Below are positions 51,582 through 60,772 of a stretch of 64,000 nucleotides of DNA, piece after piece. Every line of letters begins with the position of its first letter. Position 1 is the first letter of the stretch. Below the pieces are notes generated by a model. The model saw only the letters and a list, made by a program, of their open reading frames with translations, did not search any database and was not told where the DNA came from. Both the position numbers and the translations under genes were made by a program. Source of the stretch: UBA8079 sp965205535 (GTDB taxonomy: Bacteria; Pseudomonadota; Alphaproteobacteria; UBA6615); assembly GCA_965205535.1 (NCBI GenBank), contig CBDBHH010000005.1:3410001-3474000 (forward strand), read 5' to 3'.

Positions 51582-52490
51582 CTAAAGATATTTCTCGAAC
51601 CACGCGACGGCCTCGGTCATGCCGATCTCGTGCATTTCGGGATTGCAGAAATAGTAGCTCTCGTAATGCTGCGCGGCCGGCAGCTTGACCAGCTTCTTGG
51701 GTTCGCCGAGCTGTTCGTAACAGCCGAACTGCTCCTCGGGCGGGACCGTGCAGTCATCCTCGGCATAGACCACGAGAACCGGGCGCGGCGAAATCAGGTG
51801 CGCCACCGCCTCGGGCTTGAAACGCAGGCAGGTCTCCGCGCTCTCGAGATCATAATCCGACACATAATGGCCGTGCTTTTGATGGTGCTGCTGGATCACG
51901 TCGAGCGTGTGCGGGTCGGTCAGCATGATGTCGAGCAGCGGCCAGTAGGTGTGCTCGCCCGTGGTCACGCGTTTGCGGGCCGCCTCGGCGACCTTGTCCT
52001 TGAAATCGAGCCATTCATGGGGCCGGCGCGCCTGCTTCATCCAGCGCTCGCCGTCCGACACGCCGACGGAATTGACGATCACCTTGATGCGTTCGTCGAA
52101 GGCCGCACACCAGATGACCGAGGCGCCGCCCCAGCTGGTGCCGTAGCAGCCCATCCGGTCGCGATCGACGCCCTCGACCGTCTCCATATAGGTGAACGCG
52201 TCATAGACGTCCTGCGCCTGTTCCAGGGGGCGATGCCGGCCGCATTCGCCGCCGCTTTCACCGAACCCGCGGTGGTCCGGCGCCAGCACGAAGTAGCCCT
52301 CCTCCCAGAGGCGCCGCGGCACATCCATGCCGTAGACCTCCTTCATGCCGGAATAGCCGTGTAGGCAGACAATGGCCGGGCGCACCGGGTCACCCGGCTT
52401 CCAGCCCTTCGGCGTGTAGAGATGCGCTGCGATCTCGATCCCGTCGCTGAAGTAGGTAATCTCGTCCCAGACCTTTTCGCGTTCGGTCAT
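51582..52490 (-). CDS. alpha/beta hydrolase (dienelactone hydrolase / S15-like)
   Basis: The 302-residue hydrolase has PAIVCLHGYSGMKEVYG (about 42), LAPDHRGFGESGGE, the nucleophile serine in CYGTSWGGASVIW (about 118), PVLVVYAEDDCTVPPEEQ (acid) and a histidine in LPAAQHYESYY. The start at 52490 is supported by GGGGGAAACGAT before the ATG. It is upstream of the enoyl-CoA hydratase gene and divergent from a quinone-reductase gene across 81 bases. Confidence 0.9.
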   Translation of the reverse strand: MTEREKVWDEITYFSDGIEIAAHLYTPKGWKPGDPVRPAIVCLHGYSGMKEVYGMDVPRRLWEEGYFVLAPDHRGFGESGGECGRHRPLEQAQDVYDAFTYMETVEGVDRDRMGCYGTSWGGASVIWCAAFDERIKVIVNSVGVSDGERWMKQARRPHEWLDFKDKVAEAARKRVTTGEHTYWPLLDIMLTDPHTLDVIQQHHQKHGHYVSDYDLESAETCLRFKPEAVAHLISPRPVLVVYAEDDCTVPPEEQFGCYEQLGEPKKLVKLPAAQHYESYYFCNPEMHEIGMTEAVAWFEKYL

Positions 52491-52571
52491 ATCGTTTCCC
52501 CCTGTTATCCTTGCGGTGAAGTCTGTCAAACAAGCGGGATTACGGCAATGAAGGGTATTGGACATTGAAAA

Positions 52572-53564
52572 TTGAAAGTCGTCAGGTTCCATTCCTTTGG
52601 CGGTCCGGAAGTCCTGAGCGTGGACGATATCCCCGATCCCGTGCCGGGGCCGGGCGAAATACGCGTCCGCGCCGAAGCCATCGGGGTCGGCGTGCCGGAC
52701 ATCCTGATGCGCCGTGGAAACTATGGGTGGATTCCGCCCCTGCCGGTCATTCCCGGCAATGAGCTGGCCGGCACGATCGATGCCGTGGGCGAAGGCGTGG
52801 ATACGGTCGCGGTCGGCGACCGCGTGTACATCAATTCCCGCGAACTTCCCGAACGTGGCGGCGGCTATGCCGAGGCGATGGTCGCACCCGCCGGGGCGGT
52901 GTTCGACATACCCGACAACGTCGATGGCGCACAGGCGGTCGCGCTCGGCAACTATCAATTGTCCTGGCTACTCCTGAACTACGCCAGCGCGCCCAGGGCA
53001 GGCGACAGTATCCTTGTGCACGCGGCGGCAGGCGGCGTCGGCGGTGCGCTCGTCCAGGTCGCGAAAAGCATGGGCCTGGCGGTTTATGGCATCGTCGGTT
53101 CGAAGGCCAAGGCGGACTATGTGTCAGAACAGGGTGCCGACGCGGTGATCGACCGTAATACCGAAGATATCGGGACACGGATTGCCGACCTGACGGATGG
53201 CAATGGCGTCGACTACATCTATGATTCCGTCGCCGGCCCCGGCTTATCAAATGACTTTGCCATGCTCGCGCCCATGGGAATGGTCGTGATGTTCGGCTAT
53301 CTCGGTGGCGACCCGGATCCTGACCTGTTCAAGCATATGCGCGCCGGGTTCGGCGACAGCATCGCGTTTCGCCTGTTCAGCATCCATGTCCTCGACGACA
53401 AGCCTGCCATTCGCCGCGGCGCCATGAAATCCGCGATGGCCGCGCTCGCCGCCGGCGAGATTTCGCCCCACATCCACACGACGATGCCACTCGATGAAGC
53501 GGCGGACGCACATCGCCTTATCGAGGGCGGAACCGTCACCGGCAAAGTCGTCCTAACTCCCTGA
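52572..53564 (+). CDS. NADPH:quinone reductase-like MDR oxidoreductase
   Basis: The 330-residue protein has MKVVRFHSFGGPEVLSVDDIPDP-type quinone-reductase beginnings, PVIPGNELAGTIDAVGEGVD (about 60), and ILVHAAAGGVGGALVQVAKSMG (nucleotide motif, about 145). No zinc cluster is seen. It starts with TTG. It is followed 13 bases later by the frameshifted SDR gene. Confidence 0.9.
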   Translation: MKVVRFHSFGGPEVLSVDDIPDPVPGPGEIRVRAEAIGVGVPDILMRRGNYGWIPPLPVIPGNELAGTIDAVGEGVDTVAVGDRVYINSRELPERGGGYAEAMVAPAGAVFDIPDNVDGAQAVALGNYQLSWLLLNYASAPRAGDSILVHAAAGGVGGALVQVAKSMGLAVYGIVGSKAKADYVSEQGADAVIDRNTEDIGTRIADLTDGNGVDYIYDSVAGPGLSNDFAMLAPMGMVVMFGYLGGDPDPDLFKHMRAGFGDSIAFRLFSIHVLDDKPAIRRGAMKSAMAALAAGEISPHIHTTMPLDEAADAHRLIEGGTVTGKVVLTP

Positions 53565-53577
53565 AACCGAGGTCAGC

Positions 53578-54329
53578 ATGAACCAGATCGACCTGAACGA
53601 CCGCCATGCCATCGTTACCGGCGGCGCCAAAGGCATAGGACAAGCCATCGCAGCCCGCGCGCTGGCGTCCGGTGCGCGCGTGACCATCTGGGACATCGAT
53701 GTCGCGCGAACGGATCAGACCGTCAAGGAACTCGGCGCGGGCGACGGCCTGCGCGCCGACATGGTCGATGTCACCGACCCCGACGCCATCACTCGCGGGC
53801 TCGATGAAGCCATCGCCGCCTTCGGAAACGTCGATATCCTGGTCAACAACGCCGGCTCCGTCGGCACGGTGGCCACCCTGTGGGAACAACTGGTCGAGAA
53901 CTGGCAGCGGATGCTCACCCTCAACCTGACCAGCGCATTCCTGTGTTGCCGGGCCGTCACGCCGCACATGATCGAGAATGGCTATGGACGGATCGTCAAT
54001 ATCGCGTCGAACGCCGGCAAGATGGCGACACTGCAGAACTCGCCCTATGCCGCCGCGAAAGCGGGACTTATCAGCATCACCAAAACCCTGCCAAGGAAGC
54101 GGCGCAAACAGGCGTCCTGGTCAACGCGGTGGCACCGGGCGGGGCCAACACCGAGCTGTTCGATGGTCTGCCGGAGGCATATGCCCAGCAAATTGCCGCG
54201 GCCATGCCGCTGAACCGCCTGATCGAGCCCGAGGAAATCGCAGCACTGGCCGTCTGGGCGGCATCCGAGGACTGCTCGGGAACCACCGGCTTCGTGTTCG
54301 ATATCTCGGGTGGCCGCGCGGATTACTGA
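53578..54329 (+). pseudogene. SDR family oxidoreductase with a single-base frameshift
   Basis: A complete short-chain dehydrogenase of about 250 residues can be read only by adding one base near 54091. The first part has VTGGAKGIGQAIAARA, NNAGSVGTV and NIASNAGKMATLQNSPYAAAKAGL. The second part, in another frame, has VLVNAVAPGGANTELFDG and GFVFDISGGRADY. At the break the sequence reads ACCCTGCCAAGGAAGC where CTGGCCAAGGAAGC would restore the usual LAKEA. This could be real inactivation or a sequencing error; codon usage on both sides is normal. Confidence 0.85.
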
Positions 54330-54458
54330 TCGCCAAATTACCGACGATCTATCCACCGTTCGGCACCGGACGCGATTGTTCACGCGGCCCGCGCTTGGTA
54401 TACCTCGGCAACGCGCAAACACGATGCAAAGCGCGCCAACACCGCGGATTTCAAGACC

Positions 54459-55226
54459 ATGACGCGACGCAGAAAGATCTATGAAGGCAAGGCGAAGGTC
54501 CTCTTCGAGGGCCCCGAACCAGGCACGCTCGTACAGTATTTCAAGGACGACGCGACCGCCTTCAACAATGAGAAAAAGGGTGTCATCACCGGCAAGGGCG
54601 TCCTCAACAACCGGATTTCCGAGTATCTGATGCTGCGCCTGGCCGAGGTCGGCATTCCGACCCATTTCGTGCGGCGCCTCAACATGCGCGAGCAGCTGGT
54701 CAAGGAAGTGGAGATCGTCCCGGTCGAGGTGGTTGTGCGCAACATCGCCGCGGGCTCGATCTGCAAGCGTTTCAATATCGAGGAGGGCACACCCCTGCCC
54801 CGCTCGATCGTCGAGTACTACTACAAGAACGACGAGCTGGGTGATCCGCTGATCTCGGAAGAGCACATCACCGCATTCGGATGGGCCGCCCCGCCGGAAA
54901 TCGACGACATGCTGTCGCTCAGTCTCCGGATAAACGACTTTCTCATGGGGCTGTTCCTGGGGATCGGCCTCCGCCTGATCGACTTCAAGCTCGAATATGG
55001 CCGCCTTTATGACGAGAATGACCAGATGCGCATCGTGTTGGCTGACGAAATCACGCCCGATGGCTGCCGGCTCTGGGACGTCGAGACGAACGAGAAGATG
55101 GACAAGGACCGCTTTCGCCGGGACATGGGCGGTGTCGCCGAAGCCTATCAGGAAGTGGCACGTCGACTGGGTATCACCCCCGAATCAGGGCAACAGGATA
55201 TCAAGGGTCCCTCGACCATCCAGTAA
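54459..55226 (+). CDS. purC: SAICAR synthase
   Basis: The 255-residue ligase joins aspartate to CAIR in purine synthesis. It begins RRRKIYEGKAKVLFEG, with TAFNNEKKGVITGKGVLNN, IVPVEVVVRNIAAGSICKRF, and DFKLEYGRLYDENDQMRIVLADEITPDGCRLWD (the two classical PurC motifs). It begins the pur block purC-purS-purQ-purL. A 130-base gap with no gene separates it from the frameshifted SDR. Confidence 0.96.
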   Translation: MTRRRKIYEGKAKVLFEGPEPGTLVQYFKDDATAFNNEKKGVITGKGVLNNRISEYLMLRLAEVGIPTHFVRRLNMREQLVKEVEIVPVEVVVRNIAAGSICKRFNIEEGTPLPRSIVEYYYKNDELGDPLISEEHITAFGWAAPPEIDDMLSLSLRINDFLMGLFLGIGLRLIDFKLEYGRLYDENDQMRIVLADEITPDGCRLWDVETNEKMDKDRFRRDMGGVAEAYQEVARRLGITPESGQQDIKGPSTIQ

Positions 55227-55247
55227 CTCCATTAGTCGGCGGTTCCG

Positions 55248-55490
55248 TTGAAAGCACGCGTCCATATCACTCTCAAGAACGGCGTCCTGGACCCTCAGGG
55301 CAAGGCAATTCACAACTCCCTCGAAGGGCTCGGGTTCGACGGCGTCGAGGATGTGCGCCAGGGCAAATTCATCGAGCTTGAGCTCTCCGATGGCGACGCC
55401 GAGGCGGCCAAGGCCCGGGTCGCAGAGATGTGCGAGAAACTGCTCGCCAACACCGTGATCGAGAATTACACGGTCGAGATCGAGAGCTAG
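55248..55490 (+). CDS. purS: phosphoribosylformylglycinamidine synthase subunit PurS
   Basis: The 80-residue protein has ARVHITLKNGVLDPQGKAIHNSLEGLGFDGVEDVRQGKFIELEL, the full PurS pattern. PurS forms the bridge between the glutaminase PurQ and the synthase PurL. The start codon is TTG at 55248. It lies 21 bases after purC and 12 bases before purQ. This three-subunit form goes with the short PurL found downstream. Confidence 0.95.
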   Translation: MKARVHITLKNGVLDPQGKAIHNSLEGLGFDGVEDVRQGKFIELELSDGDAEAAKARVAEMCEKLLANTVIENYTVEIES

Positions 55491-55502
55491 GCACCCACGC
55501 CC

Positions 55503-56195
55503 ATGTCTGCTGCCGTCATTGTATTCCCCGGATCGAACTGTGACCGCGACATCGCCGTCGCGCTCGAGGCCGCGCTCGGGCACGCCCCCGAGATGGTCTG
55601 GCACGGCGACAGCGAGCTTCCGAATGTCGACCTGATTGCCGTCCCGGGTGGCTTTTCATATGGCGATTATCTGCGTTCGGGGGCCATGGCAGCGAACAGC
55701 CCGATCATGCGCGAAGTCGTCGCGCAGGCCGGACGCGGCGTGCCGGTGCTCGGCATCTGCAACGGGTTTCAGGTGTTGACCGAATGCGGCCTGCTGCCGG
55801 GCGTGCTGATGCGCAATGCGAGCCTCAAATTTATCTGCCGCGACGTCGATCTGCGCGTCGAACGAAACGACACGGTTTTCACCGGCGACTACGGTGCGGG
55901 TGATGTGATCCGGGTGCCGGTCGCCCATCACGACGGCAACTACTTCACCGACCCGGACACGCTGAAATCACTCGAAGACAATGACCGCGTGGCCTTCCGT
56001 TACTGCGCACCCGATGGTGCGATTACGGATGCAGCCAACCCCAACGGTTCGCTGGCCAACATCGCGGGAATTCTGAACGAGGCCGGCAATGTCCTCGGCA
56101 TGATGCCCCATCCCGAACGGCTGGCCGATATCCAGCTCGGCGGCACCGACGGGGCGCCGATGTTCACGGCTCTGGCCGGGGCCATTGCAGCATGA
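55503..56195 (+). CDS. purQ: phosphoribosylformylglycinamidine synthase subunit PurQ (glutaminase)
   Basis: The 230-residue class I glutamine amidotransferase begins AAVIVFPGSNCDRDIAVALE, with the nucleophile cysteine in PVLGICNGFQVL (about 86) and the closing MMPHPERLADIQ carrying the catalytic histidine and glutamate. It supplies ammonia to PurL. The purL start overlaps its stop (ATGA). Confidence 0.96.
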   Translation: MSAAVIVFPGSNCDRDIAVALEAALGHAPEMVWHGDSELPNVDLIAVPGGFSYGDYLRSGAMAANSPIMREVVAQAGRGVPVLGICNGFQVLTECGLLPGVLMRNASLKFICRDVDLRVERNDTVFTGDYGAGDVIRVPVAHHDGNYFTDPDTLKSLEDNDRVAFRYCAPDGAITDAANPNGSLANIAGILNEAGNVLGMMPHPERLADIQLGGTDGAPMFTALAGAIAA

Positions 56196-58384
56196 GCGAC
56201 ACCGCGGCACGTCCCGAAGACCTGATGGGTCTGAGCGACGAAGAGTACGACACGATCCTTGAAATTCTCGGCCGCACGCCGAACTTCACCGAGCTCGGCA
56301 TCTTCTCCGTAATGTGGTCGGAGCATTGCTCCTACAAATCGTCGAAATTCTGGCTCAAGACCCTCCCGACGGAGGGTCCCCAAGTGATCCAGGGCCCTGG
56401 CGAGAACGCCGGCGTGATCGACATCGGCGACGGGCTGGCGGCGATCTTCAAGATCGAGAGCCACAACCATCCAAGCTTCATTGAGCCCTATCAGGGTGCC
56501 GCCACCGGCGTGGGCGGCATCATGCGCGACGTGTTCACCATGGGTGCCCGCCCCATCGCCAACATGAACGCACTGCGCTTCGGGGCTCCCGATCACCCCA
56601 AAACGCGACATCTGGTCGACGGGGTGATCGCCGGTATCGGCGGTTATGGCAATTGCATGGGCGTGCCCACGGTTGGCGGCGAGGTGAATTTTGATCCCGC
56701 CTACAACGGCAACATCCTGGTCAACGCCATGACCGTGGGGATCGCCGGCACCGACAAGATCTTCTACTCCGCCGCCGCGGGCGTCGGCCTGCCGGTGGTT
56801 TACGTCGGCGCCAAGACCGGGCGCGACGGAATCCACGGCGCCACGATGGCGTCAGCCGAGTTCGATGATGATTCCGACGAAAAGCGCCCCACGGTGCAGG
56901 TCGGCGATCCGTTCACGGAAAAACTGCTGCTCGAAGCCTGCCTGGAATTGATGGCGACCGATGCGATTATTGCGATCCAGGACATGGGAGCCGCGGGCCT
57001 GACATCCTCGTCGGTCGAGATGGCAAGCAAGGGCGAAGTCGGTATCACGCTGACCCTCGACGAGGTCCCCCAGCGCGAAACCGAGATGACGCCCTATGAG
57101 ATGATGCTCTCGGAGAGCCAGGAGCGGATGCTCATGGTGCTGAAGCCGGGGCGCGAGGAGATGGCGCGCGCCATTTTCGACAAATGGGAGCTCGACCTCG
57201 CCGTGATCGGCGAGACAAACGACAGCCAGCGACTGGTGCTTAATTGGCAGGGCGAGGTTGCCGCTGACATCCCCGTCCCGCCGCTTGTTGCCGCCGCTCC
57301 GGAATATGAGCGTCCCTGGACGGCGACTCCGCCCCGCGCGGTGCTCGGCCCCGATGAGGTGGCCGCCCCCGACGATCTCGCGGAGGCTTTGCTGCAACTG
57401 GTCGCGAGCCCCGATCTGTGTTCACGGCGCTGGGTCTGGGAACAATATGATCACATGGTCATGGGCGACACGGTGGGCCGGCCGGGTGGCGATGCCGCGC
57501 TGGTGCGGGTCCACGGTACCAACAAGGCGTTGGCGATCAGCACCGACTGCACGCCGCGCTACGTGGTCGCGAATCCCGTCGAAGGCGGCAAGCAGGCGGT
57601 CGCGGAATCCTGGCGCAATATCACGGCGGTGGGCGCGACACCGCTGGCCGTGACCAACAATCTGAATTTCGGTAACCCCGAGCGGCCCGAGATCATGGGC
57701 CAGCTGGTCGGGGCCGTGCAGGGCATGGGGGCCGCTTGCGAAGCGCTTGATGCGCCCGTCGTGTCGGGCAATGTCTCGCTCTACAACGAGACGAATGGCG
57801 AGGCGATCCTGCCGACCCCCGTAATCGGTTGCGTCGGTCTGATTGACGACCTGACATCGGCGGTGGGCGGCGCGTTGAACAACGAAGGCGATGCGATCTT
57901 CGTCGTCGGCGAAACGTCGGGCTGGCTCGGCTGCTCGATCTATCAGCGCGACCAGGCGGGCGGGGCGGCCGGCGCGCCACCGCCGGTGGACCTCGATACC
58001 GAGCGGGAGAACGGCAATTTCGTGCGCGAAGGGATCCGTGCAGGCCGGATCAATGCCTGCCATGACGTCAGCGACGGCGGACTCGCAGTCGCATTGGCTG
58101 AAATGGCGATCGCCGGTGATATCGGGGCAGAAATCAGCCATGAAAGCGGCTTGCCGGCTCACGCCTGGGCCTTCGGCGAAGATCAGGCACGTTACATCGT
58201 CACTTGCGCCGATGCCGCGGCATTCGCCGCTGCTGCAAAGGATGCCAAGGTCCATGTGGAACACATTGGCACCGTGGGTGGGGCCGCGTTGACACTCCCC
58301 GAAGCGAAGCCTATATCCGTCGCGGCGCTGCGCGATGCACATTCGCGCTGGTTGCCCGCGTATATGGCATCGCGCGAGAGTTAA
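56192..58384 (+). CDS. purL: phosphoribosylformylglycinamidine synthase subunit PurL
   Basis: The 730-residue ATP-dependent amidotransferase is the short PurL form. Landmarks are SEHCSYKSSKFWLKTLPT (about 45), IESHNHPSFIEPYQGAATGVGGIMRD, VGGEVNFDPAYNGN, DMGAAGLTSSSVEMA and the C-terminal repeat VSGNVSLYNETNGEAILPTPVIG and ACHDVSDGGLAVALAEM. It overlaps purQ by 4 bases. The BolA gene follows 38 bases later. Confidence 0.97.
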   Translation: MSDTAARPEDLMGLSDEEYDTILEILGRTPNFTELGIFSVMWSEHCSYKSSKFWLKTLPTEGPQVIQGPGENAGVIDIGDGLAAIFKIESHNHPSFIEPYQGAATGVGGIMRDVFTMGARPIANMNALRFGAPDHPKTRHLVDGVIAGIGGYGNCMGVPTVGGEVNFDPAYNGNILVNAMTVGIAGTDKIFYSAAAGVGLPVVYVGAKTGRDGIHGATMASAEFDDDSDEKRPTVQVGDPFTEKLLLEACLELMATDAIIAIQDMGAAGLTSSSVEMASKGEVGITLTLDEVPQRETEMTPYEMMLSESQERMLMVLKPGREEMARAIFDKWELDLAVIGETNDSQRLVLNWQGEVAADIPVPPLVAAAPEYERPWTATPPRAVLGPDEVAAPDDLAEALLQLVASPDLCSRRWVWEQYDHMVMGDTVGRPGGDAALVRVHGTNKALAISTDCTPRYVVANPVEGGKQAVAESWRNITAVGATPLAVTNNLNFGNPERPEIMGQLVGAVQGMGAACEALDAPVVSGNVSLYNETNGEAILPTPVIGCVGLIDDLTSAVGGALNNEGDAIFVVGETSGWLGCSIYQRDQAGGAAGAPPPVDLDTERENGNFVREGIRAGRINACHDVSDGGLAVALAEMAIAGDIGAEISHESGLPAHAWAFGEDQARYIVTCADAAAFAAAAKDAKVHVEHIGTVGGAALTLPEAKPISVAALRDAHSRWLPAYMASRES

Positions 58385-58422
58385 GCCCACGCGATACCGC
58401 AATCACCCGGGGAGTTACCCAA

Positions 58423-58662
58423 ATGCCGATGGCCGCCAGCGAGATCGAGAACCTGATCAAGGACGCGTTGCCGGATGCCGAAATCCGGATCGATGATCTG
58501 CGCGGTGACGGCGACCATTATCTGGCCAATGTCGTCTCGTCGGCATTTGCCGGTAAATCCCGGGTCCAGCAACATCAAATGGTTTATGAGGCTCTCCAGG
58601 GCCGGATGGGGGGCGAGCTACACGCGCTTGCGCTTCAGACATCCGCCCCCGAGAACAGCTAA
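58423..58662 (+). CDS. BolA family protein
   Basis: The 79-residue protein has ASEIENLIKDALPDAEIRIDDLRGDGDHYLANVVSSAFAGKSRVQQHQMVYEAL with the BolA-type histidine in QHQMVY. It precedes the monothiol glutaredoxin; BolA-Grx4 pairs bind an iron-sulfur cluster and regulate iron metabolism. The ATG at 58423 is preceded by GGGGAGTT. This pairing next to purL is common in Alphaproteobacteria. Confidence 0.93.
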   Translation: MPMAASEIENLIKDALPDAEIRIDDLRGDGDHYLANVVSSAFAGKSRVQQHQMVYEALQGRMGGELHALALQTSAPENS

Positions 58663-58683
58663 CCAATTCAACCGGAGTTCGAT

Positions 58684-59022
58684 ATGACCGACAGCCCCGT
58701 GCAGGAACGCATCAAGACCGACATCGACCAGAATGAAGTGATGCTCTTCATGAAGGGAACCCCCGTGTTCCCGCAATGCGGCTTCTCGGCCGCCGTGGTC
58801 CAGATCCTGAACCATGTGGGTGTCAAGTTCGGCAGCGCGGACGTGCTGGTCGACCCGGCGATCCGCGACGGCATCAAGGAATTCACAAACTGGCCGACCG
58901 TCCCCCAGCTTTACGTGAAGGGCGAGTTCGTCGGCGGTTGCGACATCATCCGCGAGATGTTCGAGACCGGCGAGCTCGAGCAGATGTTCGACGAAAAGGG
59001 TGTCGCACGCGAAGCTGCCTGA
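58684..59022 (+). CDS. grxD: monothiol glutaredoxin (Grx4 family)
   Basis: The 112-residue protein has EVMLFMKGTPVFPQCGFSAAVV with the CGFS active site (about 37-40), then FTNWPTVPQLYVKGEFVGGCDIIREMFETGEL. CGFS glutaredoxins carry Fe-S clusters and work with BolA, whose gene is 21 bases upstream. A strong terminator follows, so this ends the pur-bolA-grxD unit. Confidence 0.96.
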   Translation: MTDSPVQERIKTDIDQNEVMLFMKGTPVFPQCGFSAAVVQILNHVGVKFGSADVLVDPAIRDGIKEFTNWPTVPQLYVKGEFVGGCDIIREMFETGELEQMFDEKGVAREAA

Positions 59023-59045
59023 ACTACGACCTTCAGCTAATGTGA

Positions 59046-59073
59046 ACGGGCCGCGATTTTCGCGGCCCGTTTT
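59046..59073 (+). terminator. Rho-independent terminator after grxD
   Basis: An 11-bp perfect inverted repeat (ACGGGCCGCGA / TCGCGGCCCGT) with loop TTT is followed by TTT. It is 23 bases after the grxD stop, and the GC-rich stem is strong. Confidence 0.85.
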
Positions 59074-59170
59074 GCTTGCCGCCTCCACACGGAGCCCACT
59101 CCTGCCGCAGTCCCCCACATCACCGAATGGCCAACGCCGGTTCTCGGGCGCGGAAACCGCCGGGTTGTCC

Positions 59171-60019
59171 ATGGGCGTCGGCGCGTTCCTGATCTGGAGC
59201 TTCACGCCGTTCTATTTCGAGGCGGTTCAGACGCTGGGCGTCATCGAGATCGTCGCCCATCGCTTCCTGTGGTGCATTCCGTTCATGGCGCTGGTCCTCA
59301 CGATCGCGCGTCAGTGGCCCGACCTGTTCGCCGCCATATGCAACCGGCGGGTCTTGGCCACCCTGTTCCTGACCTCCGCGTTGATCAGCGTGAATTGGAG
59401 CATGTTTATCTTCACGGTCGTCACCGATCAGCTCCTCGCCTCCAGCCTCGGCTACTTCCTGAGCCCGCTGGTCAACGTGCTGCTGGGATTCGTCGTGCTG
59501 CGCGAGCGCCTTTCGAAAGGTCAGCGGATCGCCGTCGTGCTGGCCGCTATCGGCGTCGGCATTCAGATCGTGGCATTTGGCCAGGTGCCATGGATCGCAC
59601 TGGTTATCGCCTTCTCGTTCGGCAGCTATGGCCTGTTGCGCAAGACTGTCGCGGCCGGACCTGCCGTTGGCCTGTTCGTCGAATGCTCGGTCGTCGCACC
59701 CATCGCTGCGGCCGCACTCATCTGGTTCTCTGTTCAGGGTACCGGCGCGTTCGGGCAATCCGGCCTCGGATTTGATGCACTGATCGCCTTTTCCGGTGTC
59801 GTCACCGGGCTACCGCTGCTCATGTTCGCCGCGGCGGCCCGCCGGGTCCGGCTGGCGACCATTGGACTGATGCAATACATCGCACCGTCCTTTTACCTCA
59901 TCTTCGCGCTGACCTTCTTTCCCCAGCCCTTCGGCACCGCCGAGATCATCACCTTTGCCTTCATCTGGTTGGCGCTGATCATCTACACGGCCGAGATTTT
60001 CCGAACACGCATTGTCTGA
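59171..60019 (+). CDS. rarD: RarD-like EamA-family transporter
   Basis: This membrane protein of about 282 residues has ten segments in two EamA repeats: GVGAFLIWSFTPFYFEAVQTLGVIEIVAHRFLWCIPF at the start, SALISVNWSMFIFTVVTDQLLASSLGYFLSPLVNVLLGFVVLRERLS in the middle, and GLMQYIAPSFYLIFALTFFPQPFGTAEIITFAFIWLALIIYTAE near the end. RarD-type transporters act on chloramphenicol or unknown metabolites. The start is uncertain: ATG at 59171 is used, but upstream TTG codons (59072, 59165) would add the few residues usually found before the first segment. The open frame before 59074 overlaps the terminator and is not used. Confidence 0.85.
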   Translation: MGVGAFLIWSFTPFYFEAVQTLGVIEIVAHRFLWCIPFMALVLTIARQWPDLFAAICNRRVLATLFLTSALISVNWSMFIFTVVTDQLLASSLGYFLSPLVNVLLGFVVLRERLSKGQRIAVVLAAIGVGIQIVAFGQVPWIALVIAFSFGSYGLLRKTVAAGPAVGLFVECSVVAPIAAAALIWFSVQGTGAFGQSGLGFDALIAFSGVVTGLPLLMFAAAARRVRLATIGLMQYIAPSFYLIFALTFFPQPFGTAEIITFAFIWLALIIYTAEIFRTRIV

Positions 60020-60107
60020 TTGCGGATGTGACGGCCTGACGCGTTGAATCCACACGTGACTGGGCGCAATATGCGCCAACTTCAAAAAAACAACGGAGAC
60101 ACGCACG

Positions 60108-60668
60108 ATGGCTATGTTCTGGCTCGACCATGTGAATATCCGCACAGCCAAACTCGACGAGATGTCCGCCTTCTATGAGGGCGTGCTTGGCCTGAAACGC
60201 GGCAAGCGTCCGAATTTCCAGTTCGGCGGGGCGTGGCATTATTGCGGCAGCAACGCGATCGTCCACCTCGTGGAGTCCGTCAAGAAGATCAAGCCGGGCG
60301 AAGCCCAGGTCGAGCATTTCGCCTTGCGCGCCGGCGGCAGCATGAAGACGTTCCAGCGCAAGCTGCGCGACCATGACGCGCCTTACGAGATGGTGCCGCT
60401 GCTCGAGATCAACATGGTTCAGGTCAACGTCTTCGACCCGGACGGCAACAAGATCGAGGTACAGTTCGCGGCCACGGGTAAGGACGATATGGAGCCCTTC
60501 CCCGGCAAAAGCGCCGCCGCGAAGCGACGCTTCAAGAAGGGCGCAGAGATCAACACGACCCCGCCGATGCCGCTCAAAAAATCCAAGGCGAAGACATCCA
60601 GGACCAACAAGAAGCTGGGCCATCCCAAAGCGATCCGCCCGCCCAAACAGCGCCCTCGCAATGCCTAA
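60108..60668 (+). CDS. VOC family protein with basic C-terminal tail
   Basis: The 186-residue protein has WLDHVNIRTAKLDEMSAFYEGVLGL at the start and MVQVNVFDPDGNKIEVQFA at about residue 115, the vicinal oxygen chelate fold. The last ~55 residues are an unusual tail rich in Lys, Arg and Pro (KKSKAKTSRTNKKLGHPKA). The tail may bind nucleic acid or membranes; no function is known. It starts shortly after rarD on the same strand. Confidence 0.85.
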   Translation: MAMFWLDHVNIRTAKLDEMSAFYEGVLGLKRGKRPNFQFGGAWHYCGSNAIVHLVESVKKIKPGEAQVEHFALRAGGSMKTFQRKLRDHDAPYEMVPLLEINMVQVNVFDPDGNKIEVQFAATGKDDMEPFPGKSAAAKRRFKKGAEINTTPPMPLKKSKAKTSRTNKKLGHPKAIRPPKQRPRNA

Positions 60669-60772
60669 AAGCGCGCCAATGAGGACGTGAATATAAGAAT
60701 ATTTAAATGTAATGGAATAATACGCTATCCAGGGTGTTAAACAGGTAGCGATTCACGTCGGAGTACCAGTTT

